A stretch of 64,000 nucleotides of DNA, from the NCBI GenBank assembly GCA_963930775.1, contig OZ005694.1:5263054-5327053 (forward strand), read 5' to 3'. Below, piece by piece: positions 11,066-23,019 of this stretch; positions within the stretch are counted from its first letter, which is position 1, and each line of letters begins with the position of its first letter. Source of the DNA: Cliona cf. orientalis. Lineage: Eukaryota; Porifera; Demospongiae; Clionaida; Clionaidae. Position numbers and translations under genes: made by a program. The notes below the pieces were generated by a model. It had not been told where the DNA came from and did no database searches. It was given only the letters and a program-made list of their open reading frames with translations.

Positions 11066-13960
11066 GTTTTTTATATTTGTTTCTGTTCTTTTTTTTATTG
11101 CTCTTAGTATAACTTATCAATGCCATCTTATATGGCTTGCTCATTCAACTCTCAGTGTAATTAAGTAGCTAGTAGATCTCCGGGGAGGTATCGAAGTTCG
11201 TGTGCGCACAAAGTTTTAGCCACGCCCTTCAAGGTGGCAGGCTGCCCAGGTAGCGGTGTCTCTTCAAGTTGTGAACTGGCTGCCGTTATGCTGACTGCTG
11301 ACTCGGGAGCCTCTTGATGCCTAGTTCACTGTATAGCGCTCAGCTCGCACTGGCCTAGTTAACAAAGCTATAGTTAGCTCGCGCGGGAGAGCCTGGCGCC
11401 TAGCTCGATCAAGGCTAAAACTGAGCGCTGAGCTCATGAGCGATCGAGCCAGGCCAGTGACAGTTACTATGATTGTACGCGGACCGGTTCATTTTTGCAT
11501 CGCGCGCGCCGTGCCCTTGAGCATAGTCACATGATTTCACCATGGCAATACATTTCGAGCATGCGCATTATATGACAAAATGGCGCATCAGACACACCCA
11601 TTAGTTAATGCGCCGTACACACCCACCATTACGTATAACTGTCGAGATAACGCCAAACAAATGTGCCATGGACCTGCGCGCTACAAAATAGAGTGGATTT
11701 ATACGAGAGCTAAGGCGAGCGGTCCAGGCAGTCTTGAGTTAGCCCTGATACTGAAAAAGAAAGAAAGAAAGAAAGAAGAAAGAATGAGAAATGGGCTATT
11801 TTTCAAACATCTGGTTCTGGCATGTACAATTGTTTTGATGAATGATCTTGGTCTTGCTAGATGCACAATCTGCTGAAAATTCTAATTTTCACACTTAGAA
11901 ATTTCACAAAATTACCTATTTTGAGATATTTGGGTATTTGTAATGTATTACATATATGGCATATCCGGGCCATCCCTACTTATAGAGTCTACCGACTCTA
12001 TGATATAGTAGCTCACTAGTCTTGTCCCCAGTGGGGTCTGGGGACGAGATTAATAGCTCGATCACAAACTTGAACTCACGAGGTCACTCTAATTAAAGTG
12101 CACTAGTAAATAACGTTAATTCTCAATAGAATAATATTATTGTCCCCTGTGGATCACATGCTGTTTTATCAGCTGCGTTTGTAAACAATGCTGCCCACAT
12201 TAATTGATCTTCTATAGAAACAGAATATTAAATTGCTACGACCTTATATTATTATAGACATTGACCCCTTGAAATGAACTATATAGCTCCAGGCGTTTGC
12301 CCAGGACATTATGGCAGCTATTGTCATCTCTATCATTTAATATAGCTAGTATCAATATAATAATATTTGCTCACAAAGTACGCGTGTTAATTCACCAGCT
12401 ACTGGGTATGTCTATAATTCCGCCACAACCATGCCTTTACTTAATTCCCAAGATAATATATTAGCTACGTCAATTCGTTTGGTTCCTGGAAGGCTATCTG
12501 TAATCACTGGACTGGACTGGTGGACTGGATCACTGGACTGGACTACTGGACTGACCTTCGACCTCCTTTTACGCACATTTATGCATATGCATGCAATTAG
12601 CGCAAGTGGTGGAAGACTATGAAGACTAGTGAAGCAAGCTACAAGCTCCGTGCCTGAAAATTATTGAAACAATGGGGAAGCCCGAGGCCAAGGCAATAGC
12701 TAATACTTTCTTCGTAGAAACGGATCAGAATTTAAATTATGAAATATATACACTATAGGAGAGGCAAAATCTGTTCTCAAATTCCTTGACTGATCATGCG
12801 CGCACAGATTGATATGAAGTAGCGAGCAAAACCATTCAGGAATTAGCTAGCTTATTGTACACAGACTATTAATAAGCTAAATGTAGCTATTGGTAGTAGT
12901 AAAGAATAGCTAGCTATAGATATACATGTTTTAACGCAAAGATTCTCAGTGATTGCTAGCTAAAGTACAGGATAGGTACATTACACTAGGCCACGTGGTC
13001 CCCATAAGGTATTTCAGGCTCAGAGAGGGACTCTCTAAGCAGTGTTTTTCTAACAATTGTGGGTATTGGCCTGGCATCATGGCCTATAGATTTAGAGCTA
13101 TTAATTACTTAATGTCGGCATAGGTAGAGCTTTCAAGTTGAGGCTTCACTCCCAAATCAAACCCACCTGGTATGCGTTATCCTTGGCACTTGGGGAGGAC
13201 ACTGCCTTTTGTCTAGCTATACCAGGCACTGTACTGTTGCTAATTGATAGACAATAAGGCATAATATTATATTTCCGGAATTAGTGGGAAATGGTACGTA
13301 GCTACTTGCATATAATATGGGAGAAATCTGGAGATGAGCTGGTGTCGGCGCCCATTATTATCATCTCGGTGGAACTTACTTCAGCGCAGGGGTGACGTCA
13401 CCCGACCACAGTATATAGTCCAGAGCTAGAGACAAATGAAGCTATTCGGTATACCACCGCCACCAGTCCAGCTCACGGCTTGCTCCTTGATTGACTATCG
13501 TTGGATGGACCACATCAATCTATGTACTTTCTGGTACAAGCGCAGCAAAAAGCGGATACCAAGAGGGAAACACCCAATCGCATGAATCTCCTCCTGCGCA
13601 TGCGCACGCTGTTGCTACTCGCTGTATGGGTTAGCGCATATGCACAAAAAACTCGCCGCAGCGGTGTGGTACCAACGGCTATAGTACATGTAATACTGAC
13701 CGCATGAATCAGGGACTGTACATTATAATTAAATTTTGATAAGACACACCACAACCGGTGGAGTAAGATATTATAACTATTGTAGTACAAGAATAGTATA
13801 GTAATCAGTGATAATAGTGAGTTCTTAGCAGGTACAGATAAAATATTTATCATTGTTCACATCAGGCGCTAGTCTCACATCCTTATAAGCTGAAGGCGGC
13901 ACATAAAATAATCCCGTTCAGTGTAGAATTTCTGACGGTGGGACTTAAACACAGAATTAT
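11066..13960. other. spacer, no firm gene
   Basis: Contains a GC-richer stretch (about 11180-11560) with CpG-rich tracts, a short tandem tggactggac-type repeat at about 12505-12550, and open frames at 11580 and 13501 that could not be supported as genes. Confidence 0.45.
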
Positions 13961-14485
13961 TATGCACTCAGTAACAATTTACTTGTTTGCAGTTATTAGG
14001 TAATTATGATGAAACCTGGTGTAATCTATGAGGTAATTATGAGGAAATTCAGGGCCTCGATAGAGCCCTTCTGGGACTTGAAATTCAGTGAAATATTATG
14101 TAGAGTATCTTGCGCGTGTATCCAGTGAATACCTTACAAGCAGCGTGTTGCCTTCTCTGACGAGCAGCGACGGCTGAACCTCATGCATTCTCTAGGCTGG
14201 TGTAATCCCGTGGATATAATATTATATAGATAGCCCTGTGCTATATTATAGCACGCACCATGAGCAGCGTGCCGCAGGACCAATCTTAGCTTTGAAAATT
14301 TTCACTATCGAGGTCCAGAGACACTCAGATTCCCAATGATCCGAGGTTAGTCTGCAACTGAGGTGCCGGCATCGTACTGTACAGTGAAGTGAACCCACTA
14401 TATTGACGACCTTTACCACACATACCATTTCAACTATATATGCAGCTACTGAGTGCATGGTCAAGTTTTCATAGCCAAGAGAATT
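13961..14485. mobile_element. ~0.5-kb MITE, uninterrupted copy (copy A)
   Basis: The left end is atgcactcagtaacaattt. The right end region is gcagctactgagtgcat, an imperfect inverted pair. The interior (gggcctcgatagagccctt, gacgagcagcgacgg, cactatcgaggtccagaga) is shared almost base for base with the copy at 49430-58036, which is split by two large transposons. Copy A therefore shows the pre-insertion state. Confidence 0.8.
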
Positions 14486-14670
14486 GAAGTACATGTATAT
14501 AGACAAGTTGAGAAGAGGCAGCAAATACTTCACAATCTAGTTACGATTCAGATTTAAGGGCAGACAGCACAAGGTTCATACATCTATGAAAGGCTATATT
14601 AAATATACTATCCAAATGAGCAACTTAAATTAATAGTCATTATTTGTGAAGAATACCAGTATGACACATT

Positions 14671-14850
14671 ACCGTAAATCGCGAATATTAAATATTTTCG
14701 GACAGCCTGGCTTGTGCGAAAATTAAAAGCTGAAAATACATGCGCAATATTAACGATAATGCAGTACAGGGTCATTTGTCCGAAAATTATTTAACGTGAA
14801 AATTTATCGCATGAAATATTTTAGACACGAAATATTCGTGATTTACGTTA
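14671..14850. mobile_element. MITE, TIR taccgtaaatcgcgaata
   Basis: taccgtaaatcgcgaatatt at the left faces aatattcgtgatttacgtta at the right, about 20 bp with two mismatches, flanked by TA. The interior is AT-rich with further gaaaatta/taattttc pairing. Non-coding. Confidence 0.8.
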
Positions 14851-14921
14851 TCTTACAGATGTACTAGAAACGTGCACGCCACCCTATTACGAAGTACACA
14901 TTTCCATTTCTGTAATTCTTC

Positions 14922-15272
14922 TAAGTCACGTCCCTAGCCCCCCTTTCACGCATGCAGAGAGAAGGGATCTGGCCAAACATGTTTAGGGCCCATATCACTG
15001 AGGAATGCGTGATGTTACGTATTTCTAGTGTGCGTGAATAAAATATTAATATTCCATTTGGTAACCATGCAGGGCTATTTCGGGTATGATCATGTAAGCA
15101 CACAATCATTAATTTTCATTTCTTTTGTGCCCGCGCAGTCATCATGGGACATATGACTTTTAACCACGCATCTGATTGGCGTGCACTGTAGGCTATACGG
15201 GCCCTATAGCTACACATTTGGCCAGACCCCTTCTCTCCACATGCATGAAAGGGGGGTGGGGACGAGACTAAA
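14922..15272. mobile_element. TIR element of the agtctcgtcccc type
   Basis: The left arm (agtcacgtccctagccccc ... gagagaagggatctggcca) faces an inverted right arm (tggccagaccccttctctcc ... gggacgagact) over about 55 bp. Related termini bound the elements at 41459-42284 and 59550-59870. Confidence 0.7.
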
Positions 15273-15396
15273 ATTAAAATCCTCATTACGAGTAAAAATA
15301 TCATGATTGGTAAGAAGCTATAAAGGCTGCTTGGAAACACCAATGGACATCAGTGTCTGTGAGGGCGCCTACAGTAGACCGTAGTCGTAGTACAAC

Positions 15397-15420
15397 ATGC
15401 TGAAAGCCATTTTTGTGGTG
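15397..15420 (+). CDS. possible first exon of a secreted protein (weak)
   Basis: A TATAAA at 15320-15325 is followed 72 bp later by ATG and MLKAIFV, then a good donor gtgagtgtg. The spacing copies the start of the MOXD1-like gene (TATAAA 18703, ATG 18771). No downstream exon could be assigned, so this may be a gene relic or chance. Confidence 0.2.
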
Positions 15421-15599
15421 AGTGTGCTTTCTATGAGTATAGCTGCATTTCATGTCCTGCTAACACTTTGTGCTGGATTATATAACTCAGAAATCAAAGC
15501 TCTCATGGGATTCTGCACAGCGCGAGTAGTAAGCCCCAATCTTGCTATTTTAAACTGGAAGGTAGCTACTCTAGGAAAATTTACTTGATGGAGATCTGA

Positions 15600-16616
15600 T
15601 GTGCTAGATAATCTCACAAACTATGTACATTATTCACTGGATAAACATTATCTAAGAGTTTCCTGCAAACCTTCATAGAAGTACTAAGGTGCCATAGTCC
15701 ATTATAGTAGCAGTACAGTCAGACATTTCCAGGCATATACACTTCTGGGCGTAACGATGATGGTAAACATTTCGCGAGCACAAGAATGTAACGTTTCCAG
15801 TTCATCTGAAGGATAATGTATAGTCCCTGGTATAACGTAAGTATGTCAGCGAGATCGATCAATCCTGATAGAAAATCTCCTGCCTTTCTATTACTAGATT
15901 GAATGATAAAGAACTGACAAGGAACAGTAAACTTGTGAAATGCCTTATCTTTAGGATAGTTTCTTTTTCAAACTCCCAATTGAACTCAAAGTTCTTGAAA
16001 CCGTTAATAATTATTAACACAAAGACTTGGGGAAAATTCATCTAGAGTTTTCCTGATACCTTCTTAAGATTCTCCATCTTATGTCTTCATGGGTATAGAT
16101 AACGTTTTCGTAGTGGGGGGGGGGGGGCTTGTGTTGCCACGCCCAATTTTGTGACCACTCCTACTTATAAAGATTGCCACCATAGCAGGTGGTGTTATTA
16201 TGTCCCAAGTCCCAATTAGAAAAAAAAAAATTCGGCTAACCTATGATGAAATTATGATGAAACCTATGATATAATTGCTCTGAACACTGCTTCAAAATGT
16301 TTAGCTAGCATGAAAGGTTGTTGGGGCCCAGAATTCGAGCCTAGTGTAGAAGAGATCGTGGACTATCGATGAGATATGACGATTCTCTCAGTTCGCTTTC
16401 TTTGGTGAGCATGCACTCGGGGGATTTCCCTATTCAGTCTAGTACATGGCAGGTGGAGGTACTAGGTCATGTCCGGGTCAACCGGCTCAAGCCGCGCCCT
16501 CAATATTATATGCGTATACGGAGCATGCGCAGTTTGCCAATGTGTCCTAGTTCGAATTATGGCGATGTAATACTTTTCATGAGGGACTCGGGATGTAGTC
16601 TAAGTTTTTCATTACA
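15600..16616. other. spacer, nothing recognised
   Basis: AT-rich, with a poly-G run near 16116 and short matches to the 0.5-kb MITE near 16235-16275 (attatgatgaaacctatg). Confidence 0.45.
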
Positions 16617-17335
16617 TCCCCGTATAAATTACTTTTCTGTGGTTATGAGGTAATTATGGTGTAATGTATGATGGTGTAATCTCTTAGGTAATCTATGAGG
16701 TAATTATGAGAAAATCCAGGGCCTCAATGGAGCCTTTCTGAGACTTAAAAATCAGTATGTATATAGAGTATCTGATGCCTGTATCCAATGAATACATTTA
16801 AAGCTGAGTGCTACTTTCTCCGACGAGTACTGCTGGCCAAACTTGACGTGTTCTCTTGGCTGACGTAATCCCGTGGATTAATAAAGCTAGTCTTGCGCTA
16901 TATAATATACATGTAGCACGCACCAAGGCACGACTGATCTGAAGTTCGGAAGCTGTACTGTTCTGTCGAGTTCATCTCCTGTGACTGAAGCATCAAAACT
17001 TGTCCCTATCGAGGTCGAGAGTCGGTCTCAGACTCCATCTCTGCAATTGAGGCGCCGACATCGATTGCTATATTGACGACTATTTACCACATGCGCCATT
17101 AGAACTACCGTATCCGATCTAATTAATGCGCCATGAAAAAATAATTACGAGTGCTGGGTGGCGCGCAAAATTTGTACACAAAAGTATAGGGACGCGTGGG
17201 TGGGCTCATTTAGATAGAGCGTGAAAATCGCACTTCAGGCCGAGGTGGCGCATCTATTACAGAAGCGCGTTCATTAGATCGGATACGGTATGCAGCTACT
17301 GGGGATGTGGTCAACTTTTCATAAATAAATTAAAT
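16617..17335. mobile_element. 0.5-kb MITE, diverged copy B, with a MITE inside
   Basis: Matches copy A from ggtaattatgagaaaatcc through gcagctactgggg. It is older (many substitutions) and interrupted at 17106-17290 by another TIR element. Confidence 0.7.
17106..17290. mobile_element. nested MITE, TIR taccgtatccgatctaat
   Basis: taccgtatccgatctaat at the left and attagatcggatacggta at the right are perfect inverted copies of 18 bp. The element splits copy B exactly before tatgcagctact, so a TA target duplication is supported by comparison with copy A. Confidence 0.9.
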
Positions 17336-17456
17336 GATAAGTTGGCTCGTCCTTTTTTGCAAAAATAAAAGTATTATACCAAGGGCTTATCGAGCCACAG
17401 CTTGATAAGCCCTTGATTGTACATAATTTAGGGTGAAAAATCTAGGGGGTCTTCAG

Positions 17457-17491
<35 letters not shown>

Positions 17492-18702
17492 ATTATCTAC
17501 ACCCTTCAGTATTCCCTTCTCCTTCCTTTCTCACAAAAGTATGATAATATGGCTTTGTTGACAGGTAAGAGATTTAGCACATAATAATTATTATTATCAA
17601 CTGAGCTAGAGTGTGTGCGCCTAGAGTACACACGCTCACCTGCTGGCATCTAGCGCTTTGTGTATGCACACATATTTAGTCGCAAACCTAATTTATCAAA
17701 AATGTACTCAATACCTAGTGGTCAGATACTGGTGGATAGGATAACTCAATCTTGGGGATTGTCTTTCCAACAATTAGAGCACATACCCTGCATGTGTGCA
17801 CATTGCGCAATCAGTAGATCTACTTTATGTGCATGGTTAAAAAATGTAGAAATGCTCAGGCTTGGTTGTAGAGACCCCAGTGATAGCTATCAGCCAAAAA
17901 AAACCCACTGATTCTCTCTCTGCTCCAGATCTAGACTAGGAAATTTTTAATATGAACTGCTACTACCAGGTCCTACATTTGTTGAATTATTATAGCTATC
18001 TTACAGTCAGATTCGATTCGGTTCCACAGGGCTTCACATCTCAGTCAATGGAGAGCAGCCAGTGTCACGAGCATTACTTAGAGTATGTCGACGATCTTTA
18101 CCTGTTCGTATAGCTGTCCATTAATTTTAGTTGTGCGCATGAGCAGAATTCGAAAGCACACAGTCATGTACAGAGGGGTAGGAGCAGGGGGGGCGATTGC
18201 CCCCCCCCCCCCCCCCCCCCCACTTTTCTAGGAGGGGGGGGGGGGGCATAGCCCCTCCACTTTTTGAGTCTGAACCACTTTCTTATACTAATTAACTAAT
18301 TTAGGAATTCATTGTGTATTTTATACCATGCACTGTTGAAGTAAATTTTCTTACTGCCTGAACGAGCCTAATTACATAGAAATAACTGATTCAAACTTTA
18401 GTCTCAAAAATGCCTCAGAAAGCATCTGGTAAAACCTAAAATCTCAAAATTTTCTAGACCCCCCTAGGAAAGCTGGGCCTTCGGCCCAAACCTATTCTGC
18501 GTCGCTTTATATGCCCCCCCCCCCCCCCCCCCCCCACTTTTATATTGCTTCCTACCCCTCTGATGTATTGAGTAGGCATACACGTACAACTACGCGATCG
18601 ATTACTTTTCCCCTTGCGCATGCGCACGGGATACTTGACCTACCCTTGCGTCGTGAATGCATTTACTAGTACGCATGCGCGTTAAAAGCAATACCAGCTT
18701 AC
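17336..18702. other. spacer with homopolymer C tracts
   Basis: Contains C runs of about 20-33 bp at 17458, 18200 and 18516. 18174-18562 looks like a TIR element (cagaggggtaggagca at one end, inverted ttgcttcctacccctctg at the other). No gene seen. Confidence 0.5.
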
Positions 18703-18708
18703 TATAAA
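18703..18708 (+). promoter_or_regulatory. TATA box candidate for the MOXD1-like gene
   Basis: TATAAA lies 63 bp upstream of the start codon in the context ttactataaatcc. The spacing would place transcription start near 18733. Inferred from sequence alone. Confidence 0.45.
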
Positions 18709-18770
18709 TCCTTCTTGCCAATAAGTTCACTTCCAGTTAAGAATCCTGCTACACGTTTGAAAGCAGCAAG

Positions 18771-21567
18771 ATGTACTCATCGTTTCTCCTACTCAGTCTT
18801 GTGTTGGGTTGCAATGGCAATACCATGGCCCTGAGCAACAAGTATCCCTTCCACGTTGCTTTAAGTACCGACCCCACCTACCAGTATGACCTATACTGGA
18901 AGGTAGATCTAGATAAACATATGATAGAATTTGCCATAAATGCAAGCACTACTGGATGGATTGGATTTGGGCTGTCTCCCAATGGCCAAATGTCTGGATC
19001 AGATGTTCTTATTGGGTGGATCAATGACGATGGAATTGAAAATATCAGTGTATATACAGTGTATTGTTTAGCCTACTTGTATATCAGATTTTGGTGTATA
19101 CTTTTAGGACCGATACGCAGTGTCCAGAACTGTTCCAATTCTGGATGAAAGCCAAGATTGGCAGGTTGTTAGTGGCCGAGCAGAGAATGGACATACGATC
19201 TTAGAATTCAAAAGACATCTGACAACTTGTGACAACAAAGATCTGGACATTAGTGTGAGTACAAAATTTCACATGCTGCATGGTTCAATTAAAATCAAGG
19301 ATGAAATTCAATACTATTTTAGATAAGCACTTCCAATGTGCTATGGAGTGTTGGGGATACAAAGCCATCAACTCCTTTAGCCACTGACATCGTACCTCAT
19401 TCAAACCAAGCCCGTGGCTCAATGGCCTTGAACTTCCTCGGTGGTCAACAAAAGATAATAGTTGATGATGCTAGTGAGATGTCATTCTCTATTACAGCTA
19501 AGGTAAGACAAACTTTAATTTTTATCAAAATAGTTATTATGATTATGAATAGAATGTGACGGTTCCGGCAGTGGATACCACCTACTGGTGCACAGTTGCT
19601 CCGCTACCAATAGAAGAACGCTACATTTACAAGGTAAACTATAGGTTACTACTTGCATGCTTCCATTATTCCTTATAATTATGACCATTGGTATCACAGT
19701 TTTCGCCTAAAATTGCTGAGGAGAGTAAACCCTATGTTCATCACATGCTAGTGTATCAGTGTGCAACCCCACCACCGCCAGACTGGAGTGGAGAGTGCCA
19801 CTTAGCTCCACCAACCGTCACATCATGCAGAGGAACAAACATTCTAGCTGGCTGGGCAATTGGCGGAGAGGTAAAAGAACAATAATTATTAAGAATTCGT
19901 GTAATAGTATGTTGTCATAAATAATTATTAAGCAGTTATTTTAGCCATCTTTCATAATTGGTTGCAGGGCTTCATTTATCCTGAGGGGGTGGCTTATAAA
20001 CTTGGTGGTCCTGGATATTATCAATATGCACTCCTGGAAATCCACTATGACAATCCAAACTTGGATCAGGGTACCCTGAAAACAATTGTTAGTAAATTAA
20101 TGATAATTAAACTGCATAATAGATGTCACTGACGAATCTGGGATAACATTTCACTATACTCCAACTACCGAGAAAGTTAAGCATCTAGCTGGCATCATGG
20201 CCGTCGGTCATCACGTATCACCCAACATGCTCATACCACCACAACGTGATGAGTATGCCATTGCTGGGCTGTGCTCAGGTGACTGTACAAAAAAGGTAAT
20301 GCCATGGTATATTATCTATGCATGCATTAAATTGTCTCATAAAAGTCCTAATTAAATTATTTATTTCACTGTAACACACAGTTTTTGCCATCAGATGGGA
20401 TCAATGTTTTTGGTGGGTTGCTTCATACTCATTTAGCAGGTATGAACAATAATGATTTAAGTTAACTGTTCCAGCCCTGATAATATTTATTACCGGCTAA
20501 ATTATTATTATTTAATTTAGGCACCAGCTTAGTGTTGCAGCATTATCGCTTCAATCGTGAATGCAATGTGTTGGAGGAATTAGCCCCTGTTGACATGAAC
20601 CTCCATTATCACACAGATTATCAGGTCAATAATAACTAATCCATCAATTCTGCTTGTAACACATCTAAAATTTATAACTCTTATCCTTTTAGCAAGTAAA
20701 CACATATCCTAGAGAGGTGAAGGTACTACCTGTGAGTCATGATCATGTATGCATATGCTACCAAAAGTATTACTGTATTTAACATACATAATAGGGAGAT
20801 GCACTCCTTCTGAACTGCACTTACAGGACAAGCGGCTTTGAAAAAAATCGTACTACTATCACCTTGGTATTAAAATTAATAAGCATTTCTTATTGTGATT
20901 TAGTAAGTCATTGTGCCATTATTTTGCTCACTGGCAGGGTGGGGAAGGAACTCATGATGAGATGTGTCTCAGTTTTCTCTTTTATTACCCAAACACTGAC
21001 CTCAGTCTCTGTACCAGTATGCCAAACCCACCTCCAGCGTATATGCCACTCAAGCAGCAGTTAGAGTAAGTTGACACAATAATTATTATTATGCAAGGAG
21101 CTGAATCATATCGAAAATGACTTTTGATGAATGGTGTACTGGTGTACAGAGAGACTCTTTACAAGAATTTGACGACTATGTTAAACAGAGCATGGAGTGT
21201 GTCAGAGATGCCTGCAATTAGGATGTTACTTGATGAAGTGGATTGGAGCTCTGGCCTGGCATCTTCTCTTCAGCAATCTGTACTTAACTCCTCACAATTA
21301 CAGCTCTGCATGAAGGATTTTACATCTGTAAGTTTGGTGTCTGCATGACTGAGCAGAATTTACCTTTTGATTCCATAGGGATTACAACATCAGCAAGCCC
21401 AACTCCCAAATCCAAGTTGCAAGTTTGTTCCTGTGAGCAAATGTGAACTTACTACTCCCAAACATCATTCTACTTGTTGCTCATCAGATTCTAGTAGTTT
21501 CATGACCATAGAAAATTTGCCACTTATTCATGCGCTTATGTTCATATCACTAATTTTTATGGCTTAA
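18771..21567 (+). CDS. DBH-like copper monooxygenase (MOXD1-like), complete, 14 exons
   Basis: Exons: 18771-19049, 19108-19254, 19323-19502, 19553-19633, 19700-19870, 19968-20070, 20123-20295, 20382-20439, 20521-20624, 20693-20731, 20795-20866, 20938-21065, 21150-21327 and 21379-21567. All introns are GT-AG, all phases agree, and they encode 633 residues (MOXD1 is about 610). The N-terminus is a signal peptide (MYSSFLLLSLVLGCNG). A DOMON domain follows (about residues 25-170: YWKVD, TGWIGFGLSPNGQM, GSDVLIGWI). The two copper type II ascorbate-dependent monooxygenase domains keep their ligands: HHMLVYQC, AVGHHVSP, HTHLAG and the Met of DEMCLSFLFYYP. The C-terminus ends in a hydrophobic tail after a Ser-rich stretch, suggesting GPI or membrane anchoring. 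The family hydroxylates amine-like substrates in the secretory pathway; the substrate here is unknown. No defects seen. Confidence 0.92.
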
Positions 21568-23019
21568 TTAGCTGCTAGTACCTAAGAGTTTCCATTACAT
21601 CAAAGTTCATAAACACATTATAAGATTTTTCTCAAGAACTGAGGAAGGTTTTAATTAATAAGCAGCGCATGTTAATGTGCGTGGTGTAATAATAGTTATT
21701 GTAAAGAGGTACGCCACACGCAGATCTATAATATTATAGAAATCAATGACACTGGTTAATTATTACTATCAATAACTAGTAATTCAAGTCCTAAATCGAT
21801 CGCTGCAGATCTAAGTTAGGAAATTGTACTGAGAGGGAGAGCATGCAGCGAGCTATAGAGTAGAGATTCATTGAACTGTTATAAATTTTATGTATCATTA
21901 CCCATAAATTGATACTGTCTCAGTCATTCAACTCTTTGATGCTATTGCAGTGAAAGAAAGTGAAGTTGACCAAAGAAGAGTACATAACAGCAGCTACATT
22001 CCATATCCCACGCTCAGTTGGCTATGAATAGCTACTCAAGTTTTTTGATCGAACATGCAAGAAATTAATGCATGTCATGTGCATGCACGTACACTGCACC
22101 ATAATCATTACAATGATTATGAAAGAATTTCCTCCTTCATTGTCAGATTATGCAAGATCTGATCACCGTAAGAAGCTAATTCATGCATGATCACTTGATC
22201 ACGACTAGCTAGTCAGGACATGCATGCAGAGTCCACCCAGATCAACATATCCCTTGAAAAAAACACCCATGGCCAGGTGTCCGACAGGAGCCTGAGCAAG
22301 CCCTGAATACACGAGTGACACAAAGTATCAAAATAAGAACCTTCAGGATTATATTTCTAACAAATATTATATTATTATTATCATCCATCAGAAACAATTG
22401 TAGCTATGTGTCAGAATCGGATATTCAAAAAAAAATGCCAATTATAAATTTCTCTTCAAGGGAGCCATCACACTAAGTAGAAAAATATTGTCTAGAAACC
22501 ACCACATGATTGAGCTGGATGTACAGCAGCTGCATGGGGCCATCATAAATAAGGCACACCAGTGCTGCATGCAAACCGTTATGGCTTCAAATGTAATATT
22601 GGGAACCTAACGGATGTGAAGATAAAGATACAGCCCCACAGAGGACAGACTTTTGATTCATGATCAGCTAGCTACTCCCACATTATCCCATGATTGTGAC
22701 ATCAAACAATGTCATACTTGTACATAATAATAGTATACTAGTCATGTATTATTATACATGCATCATTATGAGTACACACATGACATTGTACAATAATAAT
22801 GCTGTCTCTTAGTATGTTTAATTTACTGTATGCAGTAATTATTATTGTTTACAGTTGCATGTTTGTCTCAAAATTAATAATTATTAATCATCAGAAAGTA
22901 GATAATATTATTATAGCAGCAAAAATCTCAAGAAGTAAGCTTTCACATAATATTATTGTAACTATAGTAAATAATATAGTTCACTAAAGTTTAGTACGAT
23001 CGAATTAATATACACAGTT
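21568..23019. other. spacer with a LINE-tail fragment
   Basis: No gene. 22453-22530 (ttcaagggagccatcacac ... gattgagctggat) matches the 3' portion of the retrotransposon inserted at 34269-35172. The rest is AT-rich with tataat/attatt low complexity. Confidence 0.5.

Noticed and set aside
11580-11876. Plus-strand 98-codon frame starting MAHQTHPLVN
   Set aside because: The second half is simple aaag repeat, with no donor and no recognised protein.
13501-13707. Possible secreted peptide with signal-like MRTLLLLAVWVSAYA
   Set aside because: A hydrophobic stretch alone; no conserved mature region or further exons. Kept only as a note.
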